From an uncultured Arcanobacterium sp. (lineage in GTDB: Bacteria; Actinomycetota; Actinomycetes; Actinomycetales; Actinomycetaceae): DNA of 64,000 nucleotides. Under the pieces are notes generated by a model. The model was not told where the DNA came from and ran no database searches. It saw only the letters and a program-made list of their open reading frames with translations. Below, piece by piece: positions 28,212 through 37,456 of the stretch; position 1 is the first letter of the stretch; every line of letters starts with the position of its first letter. The stretch covers positions 24,535 to 88,534 of the forward strand of contig CAUAGM010000006.1 in assembly GCA_958428545.1 (NCBI GenBank), written 5' to 3'. The position numbers were made by a program, and so were the translations under genes.

Positions 28212-28302
28212 GAATAGATACACCTCACTATTGAGCGAATAGGCATATCTCCCTTTTAAATGAATCTATACACCTGCCTTTAGACAAATACACACACCTC
28301 AC
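28212..28302. repeat. Three degenerate 17-bp direct repeats upstream of crcB
   Basis: GAATAGATACACCTCAC (28212), GAATCTATACACCTGCC (28262) and AAATACACACACCTCAC (28286) share the core ATACACCTC or a close variant. They occupy the crcB promoter region. No fluoride riboswitch is visible there, so these may be protein-binding sites. Confidence 0.4.
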
Positions 28303-28323
28303 CACTAGCAAAATCGCGCACTA

Positions 28324-28335
28324 TATAATCCGATT
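28324..28335 (+). promoter_or_regulatory. -10 box of a leaderless promoter (crcB pair)
   Basis: A perfect TATAAT at 28324-28329 lies six bases before the ATG of the first crcB. No ribosome site can fit between, so the mRNA should begin at the start codon. Confidence 0.7.
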
Positions 28336-28866
28336 ATGGCAATCAACGTACTTCTCGTTTTTTGGGGAGCTTTTTTAGGCGTACTTACTCGCGCAGCGCT
28401 GTGCATATTTTTTCCCACCCCTGCTGGAAATTTTCCTTTCACAATACTGGCAATCAATCTCACAGGCTGCTTTTTACTCGGATATATCACGACTCTTCTC
28501 GTGCGCTCCTTAGGAAATACACGCCTTATCTCTACTGAAATATCTCTACAACGCTGGAGTGCTTTCCTTGGAAAAGGCGTACTTGGCGGCTTCACTACGA
28601 TGAGCGGCTGTGCAGTAGGATATATTCAGCTTCTCTATGAAGATAAAGTATTGATTGGATTTCTGTATATCACCCTCTCATTTCTCTTGGGTATATGGGC
28701 AGCTTTCAGCGGCTTATTGCTCGGAGAATCATTTCCTCACATATATTCGTCACACATGATTAAGCTCAGTGATGGGCGCCGAACAGTCAGTAACGGCATA
28801 TACGATGTCTCCAGCACAGACGCCACCGACATCGGTGACGCCTCATTGGAAGAAAGGCTACGATAA
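28336..28866 (+). CDS. crcB: Fluoride channel subunit CrcB/Fluc (first of a pair)
   Basis: 176 residues, four membrane helices, with the family motifs NLTGCFLLG and GGFTTMSGCAVG. Fluc channels are dual-topology dimers that expel F- and, in many Gram-positives, are built from two different subunits, as the adjacent gene suggests. It is longer than usual because of a 45-residue hydrophilic tail. Its stop codon overlaps the next start (TAATG). The transcript looks leaderless. Confidence 0.93.
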   Translation: MAINVLLVFWGAFLGVLTRAALCIFFPTPAGNFPFTILAINLTGCFLLGYITTLLVRSLGNTRLISTEISLQRWSAFLGKGVLGGFTTMSGCAVGYIQLLYEDKVLIGFLYITLSFLLGIWAAFSGLLLGESFPHIYSSHMIKLSDGRRTVSNGIYDVSSTDATDIGDASLEERLR

Positions 28867-29237
28867 TGGCTATCGGCACACTACTGCTGATCGGGACGAG
28901 TGGAGGCGTAGGAGCCGCAGTACGCTACCTTGCCAGTGTTGTCTTCCCAGAACGCCATCGAGTATGGAGCACAGTATGCGTCAATCTGCTTGGAAGCTTT
29001 CTTCTTGGAATGTTTACCTCTGTATGGGCAGGAGCAAGCGCACAGGAAATAGAATGCCTCGCAATATGTGGCACAGGATTTTGCGGAGGATTGACGACTT
29101 TCTCCGCGTGTTCAGTTGATGCACTTGAACTTTTAGCGGCTCATCGCCGCCTCACGATGGTTCTCTATCTATCAGCTACTATCCTTGGCTGTGTGATGGC
29201 AGCAACCGCTGGATTCGCAGCAGTGGGCTGTTTGTGA
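28866..29237 (+). CDS. crcB: Fluoride channel subunit CrcB/Fluc (second of a pair)
   Basis: 123 residues, the standard Fluc length, with GTSGGVGAAVRYLAS, NLLGSFLLGM and GFCGGLTTFSACSVD. It overlaps the first crcB by one base, which fits coupled synthesis of a heterodimer. A bidirectional terminator follows 17 bp after the stop. Confidence 0.94.
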   Translation: MAIGTLLLIGTSGGVGAAVRYLASVVFPERHRVWSTVCVNLLGSFLLGMFTSVWAGASAQEIECLAICGTGFCGGLTTFSACSVDALELLAAHRRLTMVLYLSATILGCVMAATAGFAAVGCL

Positions 29238-29253
29238 GCAGTAGTGCAGACAT

Positions 29254-29292
29254 AGTGGTTGGCTTAGTTGCAATACAACTGAACCAACCACT
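29254..29292. terminator. Bidirectional terminator between crcB and the AGCS symporter
   Basis: AGTGGTTGG pairs with CCAACCACT, with an inner AGTTG/CAACT helix around CAATA. It lies between two convergent stop codons. Confidence 0.75.
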
Positions 29293-29311
29293 CATAAAAC
29301 CACGTAAAAAG

Positions 29312-30766
29312 CTACGCCAGCGGATTATCGCGCTCAACCCAAATATCTGTGGGAAGATCACCAGGCATATGAGGATTATCTGTAGCAACGAATGCACGCT
29401 CAGGATCTTGGCGCCAGTCTTTGAGAGCGCCAAAGGCCCACGAACCAAGCAATAAAATCGCTACCAAGTTGATTAGCGCCATGCCCGTCATCGTAATATC
29501 AGCAAAATTCCACACCACATCGAGTGATACCACGGAACCAACAAAAACCGACACACTAGCAATACCGCCCAAAACAGGCGTCGCTTTAATCTTTCCTTTG
29601 GAAATGAAATCCATATTTACTTCAGCATAAGCAAAATTGCCAATAATAGAAGAGTAACAGAACACTAAAATCAGCAACACCATAATCGGCACGGTCCATT
29701 CCCCCAGCTGATTAGTAACGGCAGCAATCGTCAGCGGTGCTCCAGACAGCTCTGAACCGTCAGGATTTAATGGCTGGGTGCCCGGAGTAAATACTGACGC
29801 ATCAGCATTAAGCAATATGAATGCAGTTGCGGAACACACCAAAATCGTATCTACAAATACACCCGCTGCCTGAATAAACCCTTGCTTCACTGGGTGACTC
29901 ACCTGAGCAGTGGACGCAGCGTTCGGGGCAGAACCCTCACCAGCTTCATTCGAGAAAAGCCCTCGACGAGTGCCGTTGAGCATGGCAGCAACAATACCGC
30001 CAGCAGTACCTGCAACACCAGCTTTCAAACCAAATGCAGAAGCAAAAATCATCTCGAACGTGGGAATAATTTTGTCGGTATTGATAAGGACGATAAGCAC
30101 AGCGATGAGAATATACACCACAGCCATAATCGGGCTCATCCACTCAGTGACACGAGCAATACGCTTAATTCCACCGAAAACAACAAGAGCTGTGAGCGCA
30201 ACCAAAATAAATGCCGTCACTAAAGGATCTACGCCATACTGAGAATTGAGCGTTACAGCAATAGTATTTGCCTGCGTCATCTCATAGGAAATACCAAAAG
30301 AGAAAATCAAAAAGACAGCAAATGCCAGACCCCAGCCACGCGAGCCTAAACCACGCTGAATATAAAACGCAGGGCCTCCTCGGAAAGTACCATCTGGCCA
30401 ACGCACCTTAAACATTTGGGCAAGAGTTGCCTCAATAAAAGCCGTCGCCATACCAACAAGAGCAACAACCCACATCCAAAAGACGGCGCCAGGCCCTCCT
30501 GCCACTACAGCTATTGCCACACCAGCAATATTTCCTGTACCAACGCGGGAAGCCAGACCCATCGCGAAAGCCTGAAATGAAGAGATACCGCCCTTCGTGG
30601 ATTCGCGAGAGCTAAACATTCCTTTCACCATCGAACCGAAATGCCGAAACTGCAAAAATCCAGATCGAATCGTGAAATACAGCCCAGAGCCGATGAGCAG
30701 CGGAATAAGTATCCACGAGAGATAGTCGTTATTGATCGTTGCGAAAAAATCTGCGATAGCTTTCAA
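29312..30766 (-). CDS. Sodium:alanine (glycine) symporter, AGCS family
   Basis: 484 residues, about eleven membrane helices. Family motifs are complete: GGISSFQAFAMGLASRVGTGNIAGVA near residue 60, GTFRGGPAFYIQRGLG, and NGTRRGLFSNEAGEGSAPNAAS. AGCS proteins import alanine or glycine with Na+. The start is TTG at 30766, with GAAAGG ten bases upstream; no ATG is better placed. It is transcribed as a single gene, on the same strand as putP further upstream. Confidence 0.94.
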   Translation of the reverse strand: MKAIADFFATINNDYLSWILIPLLIGSGLYFTIRSGFLQFRHFGSMVKGMFSSRESTKGGISSFQAFAMGLASRVGTGNIAGVAIAVVAGGPGAVFWMWVVALVGMATAFIEATLAQMFKVRWPDGTFRGGPAFYIQRGLGSRGWGLAFAVFLIFSFGISYEMTQANTIAVTLNSQYGVDPLVTAFILVALTALVVFGGIKRIARVTEWMSPIMAVVYILIAVLIVLINTDKIIPTFEMIFASAFGLKAGVAGTAGGIVAAMLNGTRRGLFSNEAGEGSAPNAASTAQVSHPVKQGFIQAAGVFVDTILVCSATAFILLNADASVFTPGTQPLNPDGSELSGAPLTIAAVTNQLGEWTVPIMVLLILVFCYSSIIGNFAYAEVNMDFISKGKIKATPVLGGIASVSVFVGSVVSLDVVWNFADITMTGMALINLVAILLLGSWAFGALKDWRQDPERAFVATDNPHMPGDLPTDIWVERDNPLA

Positions 30767-30881
30767 TATGCCATACCTTTCAGACGGGGCTTCTATGCGA
30801 GAAATCTACCATACACCTCGTGAAGCCTTGCTATCGTCTCGCAGCACACATATCGTCTCGCAGCATACATCCCTGATTATT

Positions 30882-32432
30882 TCAGTAAACGTTTCCAGCA
30901 GGATCCCGATAAGGAGAAACAACTGGCGATTTTCCAAACTCTGCTTCGATCTGCTCAGCACTAGCATGGGCGAGCCGAACAGCAGCGTCAAATTGCGCAT
31001 CGATCTGCGGATGAGGGCGATAGGTGAGCTTCGATACTACCCACGCAGCACATAGAGCAAAAATAAAGCCTGGCACAATTTCGTATAAGCCAAACCACTT
31101 CATAGTGCCCCATACTCCCACAGTAACTGCGCCAGTGAACATGCCAGCAAGCGTGCCCTGCCATGTAAGGGCACGCCAATAGAGAGCCAAAATCACAACT
31201 GGCCCAAAAGCAGCTCCGAAACCAGCCCATGCAAACGCCACAAGATTGAGAATAGAATCAGTGCGATACCAAGCAAAAATAGCCGCAAGCACAGATATTG
31301 CCAGTACCACAATACGGCTGAGCATCACGCCGCCACTGCCTTTTCTCTGAGCTGTACCTTTAGCGTTGAGTACGTCTTCCACAACAGCGGATGAGGTCAC
31401 GAGAAGCTGGGAGGAAATCGTGCTCATTACAGCAGCTAAAATGGCTGCAAGCATGAATCCAGAAATAACTGCAGGGAAAAGATACTGACCAGAAAGAATA
31501 AAAACAGATTCATGCTGCCCTTCAGGAATAGACCACACACCGAAGTAGTTAGCAGCAATACCGACAATCGCGGTTCCGCCCGCTCCCAGCACTGAGAGAA
31601 ACATCCATGCAATTCCAATGCGGCGGGCAGACGTGGCTTCTGCTGGAGATCTTAATGCCATAAAACGCACAATAATGTGCGGCTGCCCAAAATATCCCAG
31701 CCCCCATGCCAAAGCAGAAATGACACCAATTGCTGTGCCTCCAACAGGAGAAATTAAGTTCAGATCTACAGCTTTCACTCCCTCAGCAACCTTGCCAAAG
31801 CCGCCAACAGCAATCACACCTGCAATAGGAACAGCTAGAAGGGATATCAGCATCATCATGCCTTGCACAGCATCCGTCCAGCTCACAGCCAAAAAACCAC
31901 CTATAAGGGTGTAGAGTACTACAATGCCTGCCACAATCACCATGCCAAGGTGATAATCCATGCCGAATGCAGTCTCGAAGAAAGTACCTCCTGCAACCAT
32001 TCCTGAGGAAACGTAGAAAGTAAAGAATACAAAAATAATCAGCCCAGCTACCACGCGCACACAGTGAGTTGTATCGCGCAATCTATTACCCAAGAAACTT
32101 GGCACCGTGATCGCATCTCCCGCAACCTGCGTATAGGCACGCAGACGCGGCGCCGTCACCTTCCAATTCAACCATGCTCCGAGCGTAAGACCAACAGCAA
32201 TCCAGCCTTCAACAACTCCGCTGAGATAGAGTGCTCCAGGCAGCCCCATAAGTAGCCAGCCACTCATATCGGCCGCTCCTGCAGAAAGCGCAGCCACGAA
32301 GGGGTTGAGATCTCTGCCACCAAGCATATAGTCATCAAAATTTTTAGTACGAGCATAAGCAAACATACCGATAATAATCATCGCCACAAAATAGACGATC
32401 ATAGCAATTGCTTGCCCTGTAGTTTGGCTCAT
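30882..32432 (-). CDS. putP: Sodium/proline symporter
   Basis: 516 residues, thirteen membrane helices, SSS family. FDDYMLGGRDLNPFVAALSAGAADMSGWLLMGLPGA near residue 31 is the Na+/proline site characteristic of PutP. Later LMLAAILAAVMSTISSQLLV (Na+ site) is also present. The C-terminus is a soluble, acidic tail. AAAGGG precedes the ATG. Imports L-proline as nutrient or compatible solute. Confidence 0.94.
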   Translation of the reverse strand: MSQTTGQAIAMIVYFVAMIIIGMFAYARTKNFDDYMLGGRDLNPFVAALSAGAADMSGWLLMGLPGALYLSGVVEGWIAVGLTLGAWLNWKVTAPRLRAYTQVAGDAITVPSFLGNRLRDTTHCVRVVAGLIIFVFFTFYVSSGMVAGGTFFETAFGMDYHLGMVIVAGIVVLYTLIGGFLAVSWTDAVQGMMMLISLLAVPIAGVIAVGGFGKVAEGVKAVDLNLISPVGGTAIGVISALAWGLGYFGQPHIIVRFMALRSPAEATSARRIGIAWMFLSVLGAGGTAIVGIAANYFGVWSIPEGQHESVFILSGQYLFPAVISGFMLAAILAAVMSTISSQLLVTSSAVVEDVLNAKGTAQRKGSGGVMLSRIVVLAISVLAAIFAWYRTDSILNLVAFAWAGFGAAFGPVVILALYWRALTWQGTLAGMFTGAVTVGVWGTMKWFGLYEIVPGFIFALCAAWVVSKLTYRPHPQIDAQFDAAVRLAHASAEQIEAEFGKSPVVSPYRDPAGNVY

Positions 32433-32603
32433 TGCTGCCCTTTCTATGCGCGAAACCCTGAAACTACTATATCGCGCAGTATATTGCGCACCCTACCAGC
32501 CTGGATTGTGCCTCTTTACGCACCTTTTTACAGATAAGCAATTTTACACTGAGATACAGCTCTACGCCCTCTAGTCCAGATAGCACGCGTTTAGCGAATA
32601 CGG

Positions 32604-33644
32604 CTACACCAATGGTGTGTGCCCGCATCGTTTCAACACAGCAGCAGCTTCCTGCCTCGCCACAAACTCTCCAGAAGAAACTTCAGCCAGACGCTCCGGA
32701 ATTGCCAGACCTTTTACCCGCATCGCTCGCGCCCACAATGCACCTGCATAATATGAACTGCGCACAAGAGGACCTGCCATAATTCCAGTAAAACCCATGC
32801 GAAGCCCAAGATCACGCAGCTGTATAAACTCGCTCGGATGCACCCACCGATCAACGGGATGATGGAGTACTGATGGGCGTAGATATTGGGTAAGCGTGAG
32901 AAGATCACATCCCGCCTTACGCAAATCCTGCATAGTATCAAGCACTTCGCTATGCGTCTCCCCCATACCTAAAATCATATTACTTTTCGTGACGATACCT
33001 GCCTGCGATGCTTCACGTATCAGATCAAGCGACCTCTCGTAGCGAAATGCTGGGCGGATTTTCTTGAAAATACGAGGCACTGTCTCTAGATTATGAGCAA
33101 TCACCTCAGGGCGAGAATCGATAACGATCTGAAGCGCCTCATGGCTGCCAGAAAAATCGTCAATCAAAAGCTCCACTCCTGTATGAGGGCTTATCTCTCG
33201 AATAAGACGGCACGTTTGCGCGTAGAGCCACGCAGCACCATCAGGAAGGTCATCACGAGCGACGCCTGTAATCGTCACATAATTAAGCCCCAGCTCTTTT
33301 ACTCTCTGAGCTAGGCGACGCGGCTCATCACAATCATAGGCATCTGGGCGGCCAGTCTTAACGAAACAAAAATCGCAGCGGCGCGTACATATATCACCGC
33401 CCAGTAAAAAGCTGGCTTCTTTCGAATCCCAGCACTCATAGATATTCGGGCAGTTAGCTTCTTCGCAGATTGTGTGCAATAAACTGCCGTGGACGCGCTC
33501 GCGCATCTGCTCATATCCTGCACGCACAACAGCACGAGTTTTGAGCCATTCAGGGCGCTGCCTATCGATTGGAATCTGGGCATTACGCGCTTCGATACGC
33601 AAAAGTTTACGCCCGTTCGGATCGATCCGCGAAGAATTCAACAT
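32604..33644 (-). CDS. lipA: Lipoyl synthase
   Basis: About 346 residues. A radical-SAM enzyme that inserts two sulfurs into the octanoyl chain on carrier proteins. Both iron-sulfur motifs are intact: CEEANCPNIYEC (auxiliary cluster) and CTRRCDFC (radical-SAM cluster). VRSSYYAG near the C-terminus carries the conserved Ser ligand. The start could be TTG 33659 or ATG 33644; the latter fits the family N-terminus (NGRKLLRIEARN), although AGGGGG is very close to it. It follows lipB by 23 bp. Confidence 0.95.
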   Translation of the reverse strand: MLNSSRIDPNGRKLLRIEARNAQIPIDRQRPEWLKTRAVVRAGYEQMRERVHGSLLHTICEEANCPNIYECWDSKEASFLLGGDICTRRCDFCFVKTGRPDAYDCDEPRRLAQRVKELGLNYVTITGVARDDLPDGAAWLYAQTCRLIREISPHTGVELLIDDFSGSHEALQIVIDSRPEVIAHNLETVPRIFKKIRPAFRYERSLDLIREASQAGIVTKSNMILGMGETHSEVLDTMQDLRKAGCDLLTLTQYLRPSVLHHPVDRWVHPSEFIQLRDLGLRMGFTGIMAGPLVRSSYYAGALWARAMRVKGLAIPERLAEVSSGEFVARQEAAAVLKRCGHTPLV

Positions 33645-33667
33645 TACCCCCTGCCCCAATCGTTTTT

Positions 33668-34474
33668 CTATTGCCGTTGACGCTGCTGCTCATCATTGCG
33701 ATGTCTGCGAGGTTTCCACGCTGTTCCTGTACACAAACTTAATTCTTGATCTTTTCGAAGTTGAGGCGCACGGTTCACCCATTCATAAGCATCCAGCTGC
33801 CCGAAATCCTCTAAAAAATTTACGGCAGTACTTTCTGAACGCTCAAGAAACGGACTATATACTCGCGCAAGCTCAGGAATGAGCGCTTCAGCAACTTCCT
33901 CAAGCCCTGCCGTCACCCCTAATTCTTGTAGTGACGTCACCCCTGCATCTGCAAGCCCGCAAGGAATCACTCGTTCAAACATGGAAAGATCAGTAGTAAC
34001 GTTAAGAGCTAAACCGTGCATCGTCACCCCAGAGGAAAACTTAATTCCAATCGCACAGAGTTTTCGATCCATCTTCCCAGGATCAAGAATCCATGCACCT
34101 GAACGCCCCTCAACTTGGCTTGTATGGATACCAAAAGCGCTGAGCATCGCAGCTGCGATAGCACGCTCTGTGCCACGAACAAATGCTACAACGTCTTGCG
34201 CAGGGCGCATCTTGACGATGGGATAGACAATAAGCTGCCCTGGCCCATGATAAGTGACGGATCCGCCGCGATCCATACTGATCACCGGCACTGATGTATC
34301 TGGAATATCCTTATCAGACGTACGCCGCCCTGCTGTATAGATGTGCCGCGATTGCCACACAATGATTGTATCGGGAGCATACTTGCAAGCAACATTAGTG
34401 TGCAGTTCTCGCTGAATTGCATCCACATCGAGATAATCGAGTGGACCGCAAGGCAAAAGATTGAGCACATCCAT
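33668..34474 (-). CDS. lipB: Octanoyltransferase
   Basis: About 268 residues. It moves octanoate from ACP to lipoate-dependent enzymes. RGGSVTYHGPGQLIVYPI, the catalytic Lys region CAIGIKFSSGVTMHGLALNV and the catalytic Cys in VIPCGLADAGVTSL are all present. ATG 34474 is preferred over the longer frame (34507) because TATCAT sits exactly six bases upstream, a leaderless layout, and the family N-terminus begins near here. A 40-residue polar C-terminal extension ending in Gln/Arg is unusual. Operon with lipA. Confidence 0.93.
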   Translation of the reverse strand: MDVLNLLPCGPLDYLDVDAIQRELHTNVACKYAPDTIIVWQSRHIYTAGRRTSDKDIPDTSVPVISMDRGGSVTYHGPGQLIVYPIVKMRPAQDVVAFVRGTERAIAAAMLSAFGIHTSQVEGRSGAWILDPGKMDRKLCAIGIKFSSGVTMHGLALNVTTDLSMFERVIPCGLADAGVTSLQELGVTAGLEEVAEALIPELARVYSPFLERSESTAVNFLEDFGQLDAYEWVNRAPQLRKDQELSLCTGTAWKPRRHRNDEQQRQRQ

Positions 34475-34486
34475 AGATCCATGATA
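34475..34486 (-). promoter_or_regulatory. -10 box of a leaderless promoter (lipB-lipA)
   Basis: TATCAT (34486-34481), six bases (GGATCT), then ATG. A TTGATT lies 15 bases further upstream as a possible -35. Confidence 0.55.
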
Positions 34487-34691
34487 GCTCCACAGGTACA
34501 TAATCAATTGAGGATTTAGCTCTCACACTCTGCTCCGCCCACTCTGCACTTTGCTCTATCACCTACACAGACCAGCGGCATCAGCAGCTGCACGGATCAT
34601 ACATTACACTCAGACCTACGTGGCAGGCTTGCGTAATGTGCTTGCGTGGTATGCTTTCACGAAAGCCTTCCCCCTCCTCGATGATTTTGTA

Positions 34692-36359
34692 TCAGATATC
34701 TTCAGGAACCATCTCAATACAGCCGCATGGGCATTCCTCAGCACAAATGCCGCAGCCCTTGCAGTAATCATATTTAAACTCGTACTCAGTTGGGCGAATT
34801 TTAAGCACTGCATTATCAGGGCAGACGCCAAAGCAGTTGTCGCAGCCAAAACAGTTACCACAGCTCATACAGCGCCGCGCCTCAAAAATTGCGCTCTGCT
34901 CATCCAAACCGAGCATAACCTCATCAAAAGTTGTGCAGCGCCGCGGTCCTTCCAACTTCTCACGCACCTGCTGAGGAGCATCCGAATAGTACCAGGTAGT
35001 CATACGAGAAAGCTCTGCATCCAGATGACGCTCTGGAGCTTCATACTCCTGACCACGCAACCACGTATCAATGTTGCGTGCCGCTTTCTTTCCATGCCCG
35101 ATAGCAGCCGTCACATTTTTATCGAGCGGAACCATATCACCGCCAGCAAAGATGCCCGGTCTGCCCGTCATCATATTCGGCGATACCTGCACAGATCCAC
35201 GTTCAATCTGCACTCCGTCAACACCTTCAAGCAAGCTCAGATCAGCATCTTGCCCGACAGCAAAAATGAGTACATCAGCAGCAAGCTCTTCTGATTGCCC
35301 AGTCGGCTGAGGGAAGCCAGTTTCGTCGAGAGCCATCTTCTCCAACGTGAGCTTGCCGTCCATCGCCTGAGTAATCGTACGCAGCTCAACGAGCTTTACG
35401 CCCTCTTCCAGAGCCTCTTCAACTTCAAAATCGTGAGCAGGCATCTGCGCGCGAGTACGGCGATAGACAATAACTGATTCTTCAGCTCCCAGCCGCAATG
35501 CCGAACGAGAAGCATCGATTGCCGTATTGCCGCCACCATAAACCGCCACTCGACGCCCAGCAAGAGGCTTATCTCCATCAACTGCGTCTCCATCAATCTC
35601 AACATTGCGAAGCATGTTGACAGCATCGAGCACATTCTTCGGATCGGAAGCAGGAATCGTCACTTCACGCCCAATCTGCGCACCCACAGCTAAAAAGATC
35701 GCATCAAAATTCTCCAGCTCACCGCGCAGATCGTCCACACGAGTATTGAGTTCAAACTTGACGCCCATTTCTTCGATGCGCGCGATCTCGCCATCTAAAA
35801 TGTTGCGCGGCAAACGGTAGCTCGGAATACCGAAACGCATCATACCGCCAGCCTTTGAGCGCTCGTCACGCACTGTGACGCTATGCCCAAGGCGAGCCAG
35901 ATGATAAGCGGCAGAAATACCAGACGGCCCTGCTCCTACAACAAGTACTTTCTTGCCAGTAGGTGCAGCCGTCACCTCCACTTTCCATCCTTCAAGAAGA
36001 GCTTTATCTCCGAGGAAACGCTCCACAGCGTTAATACCCACAGCTTCATCTACCTGAGCGCGATTACAAGCAATCTGGCAGGTGTGATAGCACACACGCC
36101 CCATCACTGCAGGCAGTGGATTATCTTTCATAATCTCGCGCCATGCTGCCTCATAGTTGCCCTCTTCCGAATGGAAGAGCCACTGCTGAATATTTTCACC
36201 AGCTGGGCACTGCTTATTACACGGAGGCAAAAGATTCATATAGACAGGGCGTTCGCTTCTCCACGAACCAGTCTCATTTTCGAGCGATGATCCTAGCTCC
36301 AAAGTGATAGCAAAAGGCAGTGCCTCTGCACCAGTTTTATTACGATCAAGGGCAGTCAT
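34692..36359 (-). CDS. GltD-like NAD(P)/FAD oxidoreductase fused to a dicluster ferredoxin (2-oxoacid oxidoreductase partner)
   Basis: 555 residues from ATG 36359 (GAGGAG upstream). N-terminal Fe-S part: CNKQC, then CYHTCQIAC and NAVERFLGD, as in glutamate synthase small subunit and NfnB-type proteins. FAD site VVGAGPSGISAAYHL, then RFGIPSYRLP and an NAD(P) site AVYGGGNTAIDASRSALRLG. The last 70 residues add CMSCGNCFGCDNCFGVCP and CKGCGICAEECPCG, two ferredoxin-type 4Fe-4S sites matching the delta subunit (PorD) of four-subunit oxidoreductases. Last gene after porG-porA-porB. Inference: it takes electrons from the Por core and passes them to NAD(P). No separate porD exists in the operon. Confidence 0.85.
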   Translation of the reverse strand: MTALDRNKTGAEALPFAITLELGSSLENETGSWRSERPVYMNLLPPCNKQCPAGENIQQWLFHSEEGNYEAAWREIMKDNPLPAVMGRVCYHTCQIACNRAQVDEAVGINAVERFLGDKALLEGWKVEVTAAPTGKKVLVVGAGPSGISAAYHLARLGHSVTVRDERSKAGGMMRFGIPSYRLPRNILDGEIARIEEMGVKFELNTRVDDLRGELENFDAIFLAVGAQIGREVTIPASDPKNVLDAVNMLRNVEIDGDAVDGDKPLAGRRVAVYGGGNTAIDASRSALRLGAEESVIVYRRTRAQMPAHDFEVEEALEEGVKLVELRTITQAMDGKLTLEKMALDETGFPQPTGQSEELAADVLIFAVGQDADLSLLEGVDGVQIERGSVQVSPNMMTGRPGIFAGGDMVPLDKNVTAAIGHGKKAARNIDTWLRGQEYEAPERHLDAELSRMTTWYYSDAPQQVREKLEGPRRCTTFDEVMLGLDEQSAIFEARRCMSCGNCFGCDNCFGVCPDNAVLKIRPTEYEFKYDYCKGCGICAEECPCGCIEMVPEDI

Positions 36360-36361
36360 CT

Positions 36362-37444
36362 TTACTTCTCCTCGCCTTCGTACAGCACACATTCATCTAA
36401 GCTTTCGGCGCCAATCAAGTTATAGCGGCGGATATTGCGATCTGCAGTTGCTTGGATACGTTCAATCACTGCCGGATCGGCGCCCTTCTTAAATAAATGG
36501 GCGAAACGACGTTGCAGCTTGAGATATTCCTCAACCTTCGCAGGGCGGCGGATCTTCATCACAGACGTAATCTCGCCGTGCTCGGCTTCATACACAGGAA
36601 AAAGACCAGTTTGGGTAGCCAAACGAGCAATTTTGATCGTATCGTGTGAAATAGACCCCCAACCAAGCGGGCACGGCACAAAGATGTGAATATAGCGGGC
36701 GCCGTGAATCGACATAGCCTTATTCACTTTGTATTCAAGATCGCGCAAATCGGCAACAGTTGCTGTTGCCACATAAGGAATTTCGTGAGCCATAGCAATG
36801 CGTGGCACATCTTTACCCGTCCCCCACACGTTGCCAGGTTCTGGCCCAACAGGCTGAGTTGTTGCCGTGCGTGCGGCTGGCGGTGTTGCACCTGAGCGCT
36901 GTACACCCGTGTTCATATATGCTTCGTTGTCGTAGCAGATATACAGCACATCATCGTTGCGCTCAAACATACCCGAAAGCTGCCCGAAACCAATATCGAC
37001 TGTACCGCCGTCGCCACCCTGAGCAACAACGCGAATATCAGATTTGCCTAAAGCTTTCAAAGCGGCCTGAGCACCTGTCGCAACCGCAGGTGCATTGGCA
37101 AATAAAGAGTGAATCCACGGGATATTCCATGCGGTTTGCGGATACGGAGTAGAAAAAACTTCCAAACATCCAGTTGCATTGACGGCAATCAGCTTGCCGT
37201 CACAGGCTGCCATTGCAGTATCGAGCGCGTAGCGCGCACCAAGTGCTTCGCCGCAGCCTTGGCATGCTCGATGCCCTGAGGTGAGAGAGTTGTAGCGATG
37301 TGCCTCCGATTGATTCGATTTTAATTCAGGATCAACCAATCGGTTACCGACAGCATAGGAACCCACCTGATAAAACTTCACTTCTTCACGCGAAGGAATC
37401 TGAGTTGCACGGTAACGAGGAAGGCCGAGATCTACGTTCGTCAT
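36362..37444 (-). CDS. porB: Pyruvate/2-oxoacid:ferredoxin oxidoreductase, beta subunit
   Basis: 360 residues. Binds thiamine diphosphate (GGDGGTVDIGFGQLSG ... YDNEAYMNTGVQRSG) and one 4Fe-4S cluster through HRACQGCGEALG, NATGCLEVFSTPYP and a later Cys (FVPCPLGWG). The STPYPQTAW segment is typical of pyruvate-specific members. Its ATG lies 12 bp after porA with GGAGG in between, and it ends two bases before the fusion oxidoreductase gene. Confidence 0.93.
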   Translation of the reverse strand: MTNVDLGLPRYRATQIPSREEVKFYQVGSYAVGNRLVDPELKSNQSEAHRYNSLTSGHRACQGCGEALGARYALDTAMAACDGKLIAVNATGCLEVFSTPYPQTAWNIPWIHSLFANAPAVATGAQAALKALGKSDIRVVAQGGDGGTVDIGFGQLSGMFERNDDVLYICYDNEAYMNTGVQRSGATPPAARTATTQPVGPEPGNVWGTGKDVPRIAMAHEIPYVATATVADLRDLEYKVNKAMSIHGARYIHIFVPCPLGWGSISHDTIKIARLATQTGLFPVYEAEHGEITSVMKIRRPAKVEEYLKLQRRFAHLFKKGADPAVIERIQATADRNIRRYNLIGAESLDECVLYEGEEK

Positions 37445-37456
37445 GGTATATACCTC

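Noticed and set aside
34551..35294. 247-codon plus-strand ORF over the GltD-like gene
   Set aside because: Antisense shadow of a clearly coding frame with intact Fe-S and nucleotide motifs.
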